A stretch of DNA of 64,000 bases from Paenibacillus cymbidii. Lineage in GTDB: Bacteria; Bacillota; Bacilli; Paenibacillales; NBRC-103111. The stretch lies in contig NZ_SHLX01000031.1 of the NCBI RefSeq assembly GCF_004764705.1, positions 45,844-109,843 of the forward strand, in the 5' to 3' direction. The notes below the pieces were generated by a model. The model was given only the letters and a program-made list of their open reading frames with translations, ran no database searches and was not told the DNA's origin. The stretch's first letter is position 1; the number at the start of each line of letters is the position of its first letter. Of this stretch, positions 34,363 to 41,733 are shown one piece after another. The position numbers and the translations under genes were made by a program.

Positions 34363-35802
34363 ATGAGCCTGCAAGCGGGAGTCGCCCGGGCGGTCATCAC
34401 GCCGCCGCTCACATTGCCCCACGCCGGCTGGGGGGCGCAAACCCATATTGTGCCGCGCGGCGTGGAGGCCGATCTGTGGTCCACCGTGCTCGTCCTGACG
34501 AATGACGGCAGCGTCTGCGTCATCGTCGATCTGGACGTCTGCTCGCTGTCGCCCGCACAGTCCGACGAACTGCGCCGGCGAATCGCCGCCGCCCTGGCGA
34601 TCGGACGCGAGGAGGTGCGCGTGTCCGTCACGCATACGCATGCCGGTCCGTATCTGTGGACCGATTACTACGAAGACAAGAAGCATGTCCGGCTTTCTTA
34701 TTTGGAGCATTTGATGGAGACGACCGTCGGCGCGGCGCTGCAGGCGAGGCGGGAGGCGGTTCCGGCCACCGTCGGGGCCGGTTACGGCGAAAGCGACCTG
34801 GCGGTCAACCGGCGCCAGCGTTTGGCCGACGGCCGCATCGTGTGCGGGGTGCAGGAGGACGGCTATACCGATCCTACCGTCGCCGTCGTGCGCTTCGACG
34901 ATACGGAAGGCAATCCGCTGGCCAGCATCGTGCATTACGCCATGCATCCGACGATACTCGGCCCGCCGAACCAACTGGTCAGTCCGGACTATCCCGGCGC
35001 GCTGAAGCGGACGGTCGAGGCGAATGTCGGCGGCATGTGCCTGTTTCTCCAGGGAGCGGCCGGCGACGTCGGCCCGGGGGCGGTCGGCTATACCGACGAT
35101 CCGCTGCGGATGCGGCGGGTCGGACACATGCTCGGCTGCGCCGCCGCGCTGGCGCTTCATCGCGTGTCGACCTGGCGCACGGTGAAGCGCTTCGACCGGA
35201 TCGTCGAATCGGGCTGCAGCCTCGGCTACTGGTCCGAAACGAAGACGGCGCCAAACGACGGAACGCTCCGTTCGCTCAGCGCGACGATCCGGCTCGACGT
35301 CAAGCCGGCGCCGGAGCCGGCCGGGGCGAGGCAAGCGGCCGAAGCCGCAAAGGAGCGGCTGCGCGAGCTGCAGGCGGCAGGCGGAGAGCCGGAAGCGCTG
35401 AAGGAGGCGACGTACCGGCTGAAGCGGCTGATGATGGCCGCCGATTACGCCGAGCTCTATTACGGCGTCGACAGCAAGGAGATCGAGGCGCACCTGATTG
35501 CCGTCGGCGACATCGCCCTGGTCGGCCTTCCGCTCGAACCGTTCTCGCGCATCGGCGCGGCCGTACGCGAGCGTTCCCCGTTCGGCTGCACGTTGTTCAG
35601 CGGCTATACGAACGGCTGGGAAGGGTACTTGCCGACGACCGACGCCTATCCTGACGGAGGTTATGAGGTCGACACGACGCCGTTCGCTCCGGGAACGGAG
35701 GAGCGGCTGATCGAACAGGTCGTCGGCCTGCTGGGGCAATTGAAACGGGCTGTTGCAGCCCCGGACCTTCCGCCGCAGGGCGGCTTTGAAAGCACATGCT
35801 GA
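34363..35802 (+). CDS. Neutral/alkaline ceramidase N-terminal-like hydrolase
   Basis: A 479-aa protein of the neutral/alkaline non-lysosomal ceramidase-like group. It starts AGVARAVITPPLTLPHAGWG, has the metal-site motif VSVTHTHAGPYLW, then HYAMHPTILGPPNQLVSPDY and FLQGAAGDVGP, all typical of the N-terminal catalytic domain. No signal peptide is present, so it is cytosolic. In sugar clusters of Paenibacillus such proteins are common and probably hydrolyse something other than ceramide. ATG 34363 has GGAAGGAGAG 8 nt upstream; an ATG at 34309 lacks a comparable site. Confidence 0.8.
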   Translation: MSLQAGVARAVITPPLTLPHAGWGAQTHIVPRGVEADLWSTVLVLTNDGSVCVIVDLDVCSLSPAQSDELRRRIAAALAIGREEVRVSVTHTHAGPYLWTDYYEDKKHVRLSYLEHLMETTVGAALQARREAVPATVGAGYGESDLAVNRRQRLADGRIVCGVQEDGYTDPTVAVVRFDDTEGNPLASIVHYAMHPTILGPPNQLVSPDYPGALKRTVEANVGGMCLFLQGAAGDVGPGAVGYTDDPLRMRRVGHMLGCAAALALHRVSTWRTVKRFDRIVESGCSLGYWSETKTAPNDGTLRSLSATIRLDVKPAPEPAGARQAAEAAKERLRELQAAGGEPEALKEATYRLKRLMMAADYAELYYGVDSKEIEAHLIAVGDIALVGLPLEPFSRIGAAVRERSPFGCTLFSGYTNGWEGYLPTTDAYPDGGYEVDTTPFAPGTEERLIEQVVGLLGQLKRAVAAPDLPPQGGFESTC

Positions 35803-35821
35803 CGATAAAGGTGGCAGAGCA

Positions 35822-36712
35822 ATGAACGAACAACCGATCAGCTTTTACAGCGAAGGGCTCAAACTGAAGGGCACGCTTTATTATCCCGAAGATTACGAGG
35901 AAGGCAAACGGTATCCGGCGGTGATCCCCAATTCGGGCTATAACGGGTTCAACGGGTTTTATCCGAAGCTGTTTGCCCGCAATTTTACCCGATACGGCTA
36001 CATCTGCCTCGGCTTCGACTATCGCGGCTTCGCCGAAAGCGAAGGGGAGCGGGGGCGGGTCATCCTCGACGAGCAGGTGGCCGACATTCGCAACGCCGTC
36101 ACCTTCATGGCCCACCACCCGGCGGTCGATCCGCGCAAAATCGGCATCCTCGGCTGGGGCATGGGCGCCTCCAACGTCATTCGCGCGGCCGCGATCGATC
36201 AGCGGATTGCCGCCGTCGCCGGCTTGAACGGCTTTTATCGGGGCGACCGCTGGCTGAAGAGCATTCATACGTATACCAACTGGCATCATATTCTCAAAGA
36301 AGTCGAGGAGGATCGCATCCGTCGCGTGACGACGGGGCATTCGCTTAGGGTCGATCCGTTTCTGTACTACCCGCTCGACCCTTCGACGGACGGCCACGTC
36401 AATGTGGAGTTGGCGCATATTGAAGGGTTCGGCGAACAGGCGAGCATGCAGTTCACCGAATCGATTATCGAGCTGAACGCCGAGAAGTCGGCGGCCGACA
36501 TTTCGCCGAGGCCGCTGTTCGTCGCCCATGGCAAACGCAACCTGCTGCACCCGGTCGAAGAGTCGCAGGCGCTGTTCGAGGCGGCACGGCAGCCCAAATA
36601 CTATTACGAAATCGACGGCGAGCACAACGATTTTATGTACCACGATCATCCCCAGTTCCAGGCGCTGATTCGCGAATTGGTGCATTTTTTCGCCGCCGGG
36701 CTGGCGGTTTGA
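35822..36712 (+). CDS. Alpha/beta-hydrolase-fold protein lacking the nucleophile Ser
   Basis: A 296-aa member of the dienelactone-hydrolase/acyl-peptidase-like alpha/beta-hydrolase fold. The N-terminal strands (LKLKGTLYYPEDY), oxyanion area NSGYNGFNGFY and DYRGFAESEG are normal. The nucleophile elbow, usually GxSxG, reads GWGMGAS, so Gly replaces the Ser (codon GGC at about 36161). The acid position reads HGKRNLLHPVEES, without the usual Asp, while the His in GEHNDF is kept. It may be non-catalytic or use another mechanism. AAGGTGG precedes ATG 35822. Confidence 0.8.
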   Translation: MNEQPISFYSEGLKLKGTLYYPEDYEEGKRYPAVIPNSGYNGFNGFYPKLFARNFTRYGYICLGFDYRGFAESEGERGRVILDEQVADIRNAVTFMAHHPAVDPRKIGILGWGMGASNVIRAAAIDQRIAAVAGLNGFYRGDRWLKSIHTYTNWHHILKEVEEDRIRRVTTGHSLRVDPFLYYPLDPSTDGHVNVELAHIEGFGEQASMQFTESIIELNAEKSAADISPRPLFVAHGKRNLLHPVEESQALFEAARQPKYYYEIDGEHNDFMYHDHPQFQALIRELVHFFAAGLAV

Positions 36713-36750
36713 CCGATTGGCCCGGGACACGGGAAGGAGGCGACGCGGCC

Positions 36751-37626
36751 ATGCCGTTTCATCCGCTGCTCGAAGGGGCGATCGACCTGCATATGCACAG
36801 CGGCCCAAGCATTTTCCCGCGCCGGCAGACGGACTGGGAGCTGGTGGAGGACGCGAAGCGCGCCGGCATGGGCGGTCTGGTCATCAAATCGCATGAAGCG
36901 CCCACGGCCGACCGCACGACGCTGATTCGGTTGAAGGAGCCGCAGATGCATGTTTACGGCGGCATCGTGTGTAACACGTTCGTCGGCGGCTTCTGCCCGC
37001 AGGCGGTCGACGTCGCCATCCGCTCCGGCGGCAAAATCGTCTGGATGCCAACCATTTCGGCGCGCGAGCATCAGGCCCATTTCGCCCGGCGCAACACGCG
37101 GTTTTTTCAAGCGGGCAAGCCGCTTGTCCATGCGGGGGAGGGGCTGACGATTTTCGATCGCGACGGGGCGATCCTGCCGGAAGTGCGAGAAATCGTGGCG
37201 CTCGTGGCGGAAGCGGACGTCGTGCTGGCGACCGGCCATCTGGCTCCGGACGAGGTGCTGGCGCTGGCGAGCGAAGCGCGGAACCAGGGCGTGCGCAAGC
37301 TGCTGATCCAGCATACCGATCTCGGCATCGCGCGCATCCGTTTCGAGCTGGAACGCGAGCTTGCGGGCAAAGGGGCGGTGCTGGAGAAATGCTACCTGGC
37401 GTGCAGCCGCGATTTTGCCGACATTACGGTGGAAGAGATGGCCGATTCGATCCGGCGGCTCGGCGCACGGTCGTGCGTGCTGGTAACCGACTACGGACAG
37501 CTGCACAACATGCCGGCGGCGGAGGCGTTCTCCGAGTTCGTCGGCAGGTTGTCCGCCTGCGGCGTCAACGATGACGACATCCGCACGATGATCGTCGATA
37601 TGCCGCGCGAACTGCTGGGGGTGTAA
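36751..37626 (+). CDS. DUF6282-like metal-dependent hydrolase
   Basis: A 291-aa protein with the start of an amidohydrolase/PHP-like metal site: AIDLHMHSGPSIFPR at the N-terminus, VIKSHEAPTADR, VLATGHLAPDEVL and LIQHTDLG supply further His residues. It resembles proteins annotated DUF6282. In the cluster it is a candidate lactonase or deformylating hydrolase, but no substrate can be read from sequence. ATG 36751 has GGAAGGAGG 10 nt upstream. Confidence 0.75.
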   Translation: MPFHPLLEGAIDLHMHSGPSIFPRRQTDWELVEDAKRAGMGGLVIKSHEAPTADRTTLIRLKEPQMHVYGGIVCNTFVGGFCPQAVDVAIRSGGKIVWMPTISAREHQAHFARRNTRFFQAGKPLVHAGEGLTIFDRDGAILPEVREIVALVAEADVVLATGHLAPDEVLALASEARNQGVRKLLIQHTDLGIARIRFELERELAGKGAVLEKCYLACSRDFADITVEEMADSIRRLGARSCVLVTDYGQLHNMPAAEAFSEFVGRLSACGVNDDDIRTMIVDMPRELLGV

Positions 37627-37633
37627 CGAAACG

Positions 37634-39055
37634 ATGATTGCGGAAGCCGCATTTGCGGAACTGGTTCGGCTGCTGCCGCCCGGCCGGCTGCTGAACGACC
37701 TGGCCGATCGCGATGCATACAGCTTCGACGCGTCGTTCGGCGACTACTTGCCCGAAGCCGTCGCGCAGCCGACGGACAAGGAGCAGATCGCCGCCATCGT
37801 GCAATGGGCGAACCGGCACCTTGTGCCGCTTTATCCGCGGGGGGCGGCTACTTCGCTCAGCGGCGGGCCGCTGCCGGTGCAAGGCGGTGTCGTGATCGAC
37901 ATGTCGGCCTATCCGAAGCGCCTGGCGATCGATGCCGAAAATATGCTGGCGACCGTATCGCCGAGCGTCATTACGGCTGAGGTGCACCGGGCGGCGGAAG
38001 CGGCGGGGCTGTTCTATCCGCCCGACCCGAGCAGCTCGGCCGTGTCGACCATCGGCGGCAATTTGCTGGAAAATTCCAGCGGGCCGAAAGGGCTGAAGTA
38101 CGGCACGACCAAAGAGTACGTCATCGGCCTGGAGCTGGTGACGCCGACGGGAGCGATCGTCCGCACCGGCGGGCGTACGGTCAAGAACGTGACCGGCTAC
38201 GACCTGACGCGGCTGATCGTCGGCTCGGAAGGCACGCTCGGCATCGTCACGGAGGCGATCGTGCGGCTCATTCCGAAGCCGAAGGCAAGCGGCACGCTGC
38301 TGGCGACGTTTCCGCGCTTTGCCGATTCCGGCGTTGCGCTGACCCGCGTTCTGGCGGCCGGCATTTTGCCTGCGGCCATGGAGGTCATGGACGAATTCTG
38401 CATCCGGGCGGTCGAAAAATACGAGCCGAGCGGCTTGCCGACGGATGTCGAGGCGATTCTCATTATCGAGATCGACGGCCATCCCGCCGCCATCGAGGAA
38501 GAGATCGCATTGTGCCGGGAGCTGTGCCTGGCCAATGGCGCCGCCTCCGTGCGCGTGGCCGCCGACAGCAGCGAGCAGGCGGACATTTGGCGGGCGCGCA
38601 AGCTGGTGTCGCCGGCGATCGCCCGGCTCGGTTCGGCCAAGATTTCCGAGGACGCCACCGTGCCGCGCAGCCAAATTCCGGCGATGATGCAGCGGCTCAA
38701 GGAAATCCGCGAGAAATACCGGCTCAATCTCGTCGTGTTCGGCCACGCGGGCGACGGCAATTTGCACCCGAACATTCTCGCCGACAAGCGGGACAAGGAC
38801 GAGATGAAGCGGGCGGAGGCTGCGGTGGCGGACATTTTCGCGGCGGCGGTGGCGCTGGGCGGCACGTTGTCCGGCGAGCACGGCATCGGGCTGATGAAGG
38901 CGCCGTTCATGGAGATGGAGCTTGGCCCGGAAGGGCTGGCGCTGATGAAGGCGATCAAGACGGCGTGGGACCCGAACGGGATTATGAACCCGGGCAAAAT
39001 ATTTCCGGCCCCCGGCATGACGAAGGCGGTGTTGACGTACGATGGGCAAGGATGA
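37634..39055 (+). CDS. glcD: FAD-binding glycolate/lactate oxidase subunit GlcD
   Basis: A 473-aa FAD-linked oxidase with a PCMH FAD-binding domain (about 45-220: VPLYPRGAATSLSGGPL, PDPSSSAVSTIGGNLLENSS, GGRTVKNVTGYDLTRLIVGS) and a C-terminal cap with VVFGHAGDGNLHPNI and SGEHGIGLMKAPFM. It oxidises a 2-hydroxy acid such as glycolate or D-lactate and passes electrons to GlcF. It begins 7 bp after the previous gene and overlaps glcF by 14 bp. In the proposed pathway it would handle the two- or three-carbon product of the aldolase. Confidence 0.9.
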   Translation: MIAEAAFAELVRLLPPGRLLNDLADRDAYSFDASFGDYLPEAVAQPTDKEQIAAIVQWANRHLVPLYPRGAATSLSGGPLPVQGGVVIDMSAYPKRLAIDAENMLATVSPSVITAEVHRAAEAAGLFYPPDPSSSAVSTIGGNLLENSSGPKGLKYGTTKEYVIGLELVTPTGAIVRTGGRTVKNVTGYDLTRLIVGSEGTLGIVTEAIVRLIPKPKASGTLLATFPRFADSGVALTRVLAAGILPAAMEVMDEFCIRAVEKYEPSGLPTDVEAILIIEIDGHPAAIEEEIALCRELCLANGAASVRVAADSSEQADIWRARKLVSPAIARLGSAKISEDATVPRSQIPAMMQRLKEIREKYRLNLVVFGHAGDGNLHPNILADKRDKDEMKRAEAAVADIFAAAVALGGTLSGEHGIGLMKAPFMEMELGPEGLALMKAIKTAWDPNGIMNPGKIFPAPGMTKAVLTYDGQG

Positions 39056-40472
39056 GCGAGGGGGCGAACCGGCGGGCAAACAAGGACGGGAGCCCGCGCC
39101 GGTGCAAGAACCGGCCCGGTCGCTGTTCGACAAGGCGTTTCGCGAGGCCGATTCGTGCATTCAGTGCGGCTACTGCTTGCCGGCTTGTCCGACGTACGCG
39201 TCGATGGGCAAGGAGTCCGCTTCGCCGCGCGGCCGCATCCACCTGGTGAAGCTTGCCGCCGAAGGCCGCATCGACCCGCTGCGCGATCTGGCCGAGCCGA
39301 TCGACCTTTGCCTCGGCTGCCGCGCCTGCGAAACGGCTTGTCCGGTCGGCGTGCCGTACGGGCACATACTCGAGGCGGCCAAGGAAGAGATTGCGCACGC
39401 GCAGGAGAAGTCCGCCGCACAGAAGGCTTTCGCCGGAGGCGCGGCGGTTCGGGTTCGCCGCGGCGGGAGCGCGGCGCTCACGCGGTTTGCGCTGCGTTGC
39501 CTGTTCCCGCATCCGCGGCGGATGCGCTTGCTTGGCGGGGCGCTGCGCCTGCTGCAGCGCAGCGGCATGCTGCCGGCGCTGCGGGCCGGCGGGCTGATCC
39601 GCGCCGTTTCGCCGAAGCTGGCGCTGTTCGAGCGCGCGTTGCCGCGGCTGCCGGCCCGGCGGCGCGACCGGCTGCCATACGGCGGCGTTGCGCCGGCCTT
39701 GGGAGCAACGCCGCGTGCGCGCGTCGCGCTGTTCACCGGCTGCATCATGGATGCCGTGCTGTACCGCATTCACGAACTGACGGCCCTGCTGCTGACGCGG
39801 CTCGGCCTCGAGGTCGTCGTGGTCGCCGAACAGACGTGCTGCGGCGCGCTGCACGCGCATCAGGGGCTGGCCGGAGACGCCCGCGCGCTGGCCCGGCGCA
39901 ACATCGCGGCCTTCGAGCGGGCGCAGGCCGATTGGGTCGTCCACAACGCCGGCGGCTGCGGCGCGGCGCTGGCGGAGTACGGGCATTGGCTGAAGGACGA
40001 TGCCGAATGGGAGGGGAGGGCGGAACGGTTCGCCGCGAAGTCGCGGGACATCAGCCAGTTGCTCGTATGGTACGGCCCGCTGCCGTATGCGGCCCGTTCG
40101 GCCGGTGCGGAACGCGCGATCGGCGTCGTGACCTACCAGGATTCCTGCCACTTGCGCAACGTGCAGAAGGTGACGGACGAGCCGCGGCGTTTGCTGCGCG
40201 CCATACCGGGTGCGGTATATGCCGAGATGACGGGCAGCGATCGCTGCTGCGGATCGGGCGGCATTTACAACTTGCTTCATTATGAAGAGTCGATGGCGAT
40301 TCTGGACGAAAAGATGGGGCATGTGGCGCGGACGGGGGCGGTGACGGTCGTCAGCGGGAACCCCGGCTGCATGCTGCAGCTGCAGGCCGGGATCGAGCGC
40401 AGCGGCCTTGCCGGGCGCATGCGTTCGGTGCATCTGGTGGAGCTGCTGGCGGAGGCGTGCGGCATCGGGTAG
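39042..40472 (+). CDS. glcF: Glycolate oxidase iron-sulfur subunit GlcF
   Basis: A 476-aa iron-sulfur protein. Two 4Fe-4S motifs lie near the N-terminus: CIQCGYCLPACP and CLGCRACETACP. Two CCG domains follow: FTGCIMDAV with TCCGALHAHQG and NAGGCGAAL, then YQDSCHLRN with RCCGSGGIYN and GNPGCMLQLQ. The segment between (residues about 115-210) is unusually rich in Arg, Ala and Leu. It forms a two-subunit oxidase with GlcD; no glcE is present. Confidence 0.9.
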   Translation: MGKDERGGEPAGKQGREPAPVQEPARSLFDKAFREADSCIQCGYCLPACPTYASMGKESASPRGRIHLVKLAAEGRIDPLRDLAEPIDLCLGCRACETACPVGVPYGHILEAAKEEIAHAQEKSAAQKAFAGGAAVRVRRGGSAALTRFALRCLFPHPRRMRLLGGALRLLQRSGMLPALRAGGLIRAVSPKLALFERALPRLPARRRDRLPYGGVAPALGATPRARVALFTGCIMDAVLYRIHELTALLLTRLGLEVVVVAEQTCCGALHAHQGLAGDARALARRNIAAFERAQADWVVHNAGGCGAALAEYGHWLKDDAEWEGRAERFAAKSRDISQLLVWYGPLPYAARSAGAERAIGVVTYQDSCHLRNVQKVTDEPRRLLRAIPGAVYAEMTGSDRCCGSGGIYNLLHYEESMAILDEKMGHVARTGAVTVVSGNPGCMLQLQAGIERSGLAGRMRSVHLVELLAEACGIG

Positions 40473-40486
40473 GCCGGCCGGGGACG

Positions 40487-40677
40487 AATAGGCCATAAAA
40501 AGGGGCTTATTTGTCTCCTTTCGCCCGGTTCGCCCGAAATAGCCAGTGAAAACACTGGTTATTTGCGCCAAATGGCTGCGATCGGGTTGAATTGACGCGA
40601 ATAGCCAGTGAAATCAATGGCTATTTCACGGCGACTGCCGACTTTGGGCGGAATAGGCAACAAAAGATGGCTTATTT
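40487..40677. repeat. Four-unit intergenic module C (AATAGCC class)
   Basis: Units start at 40487, 40538, 40600 and 40652 (spacings 51, 62, 52). Inner units: AATAGCCAGTG AAAA CACTGGTTATTT and AATAGCCAGTG AAAT CAATGGCTATTT. Outer units: AATAGGCCAT...GGGGCTTATTT and AATAGGCAAC...ATGGCTTATTT. The central spacer starts GCGCCAAATGGC. The module lies between the converging glcF and rpiR-family genes, 15 bp from the glcF stop. Confidence 0.85.
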
Positions 40678-40702
40678 TGCAACTCGTCGTGCGTCGCCGT
40701 TG

Positions 40703-41593
40703 TCAGTTCTGCTCCAGGTAGTTGATCTTGTTCTTCTTGAGCACGGCTCCCAGCTCTTTGAGCGAATTGATCGAAGTTTCCGACGTGCGGCGGCCGAGCT
40801 CGATGACAAGCGCCTCCAGCACGGAGACGGCGGGCACGATCGAATATTGCTGCTTGCTTGGTTCCGTCTTCAGGACGACGGAGGCGTAGCGCGCGATCGG
40901 ACACGAAAGATGGTCGGTGAGCAGCACGATCTTGTTGCCGCGCTCGTGGCAAAACTGCGCCGCTTCGATCGTTTTGTTCACGTACGGGTAGAAGGTGATG
41001 ACGAACAAAATTTCGTCCGCCTTGAACCGCAGAATGCGGTCGAACAGCATTTCGCTGTCGAAGCTGAGCTGGTTCGTTTTCGGATAAAATTCCTCCAGCA
41101 CGTAATGGAAATAGTCGGCGATGGAACGCGACGCCCGCAAGCCGAGGATATTGACGACGCTCGCTTCGAGCAGCAGGTCGACCGCCTTGTTGAAATTGTC
41201 CTGCAAGGTCGTGCTGAACGATTTGCCCAGGACGTCGGTAATTTCCTGCCATACTTGCGGCAGCGTTTCGTTCATGTCGACGCCGCGGCGGTTGAACGAC
41301 TTCTCCATCGTCCACCACGTATAGGGGGCGGACTGCAGGGTAACGTCGTGAATCGCCTTGCGCATGCTGACGTAGCTGCTGAACCCGAGCATCTGCACAA
41401 GCCGCATGACCGTCGTCGTGCCTACTCCCGCCGCGTCGGCCAGTTCCTTGACCGTCAGGAAGCCGATCGACTGGTATTGTTCGACGATATAGTTGCACAG
41501 CATCTTCTGCTTCTTCGGAAATGAATCCTTCCGCGCGATGATCGTGCTCATAATGTTGTCGTCTGGCTTGACCGGCGGCGCTTCCTTCTTCAT
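40703..41593 (-). CDS. RpiR/MurR-family transcriptional regulator
   Basis: A 296-aa regulator. The N-terminal RpiR helix-turn-helix (about 15-90) has LTVKELADAAGVGTTTVMRL; the SIS sugar-phosphate-binding domain (about 135-270) has VNILGLRASRSIADYF and ITFYPYVNKTIEAAQ. It faces the catabolic cluster tail-to-tail, so it is a likely sensor of a phosphosugar from that pathway. ATG at 41593 has GAGGAA 7 nt upstream; further upstream codons are in frame but lack good sites. Confidence 0.85.
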   Translation of the reverse strand: MKKEAPPVKPDDNIMSTIIARKDSFPKKQKMLCNYIVEQYQSIGFLTVKELADAAGVGTTTVMRLVQMLGFSSYVSMRKAIHDVTLQSAPYTWWTMEKSFNRRGVDMNETLPQVWQEITDVLGKSFSTTLQDNFNKAVDLLLEASVVNILGLRASRSIADYFHYVLEEFYPKTNQLSFDSEMLFDRILRFKADEILFVITFYPYVNKTIEAAQFCHERGNKIVLLTDHLSCPIARYASVVLKTEPSKQQYSIVPAVSVLEALVIELGRRTSETSINSLKELGAVLKKNKINYLEQN

Positions 41594-41633
41594 GATCGAA
41601 TTCCTCATTTTCACGTAATGGATTGTCTTCCTC

Positions 41634-41642
41634 ATTATAGCA
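41634..41642 (-). promoter_or_regulatory. Extended -10 promoter of the RpiR-family gene
   Basis: On the minus strand TGCTATAAT is a perfect extended -10 element, about 40 bp ahead of the ATG. No clear -35 is visible. Confidence 0.5.
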
Positions 41643-41733
41643 TTATTCGAGCGGCGGCTACTATTGCTTTGCTCGCGCCAGGGCGCTCTGGATGTGCGTC
41701 GGCGCGGGAATGACGGGAAGGGGGGGATGCGAG

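Noticed and set aside
38982..40571. Minus-strand open frame opposite glcF
   Set aside because: It is antisense to glcF, whose cysteine motifs are unmistakable, and it runs into module C.
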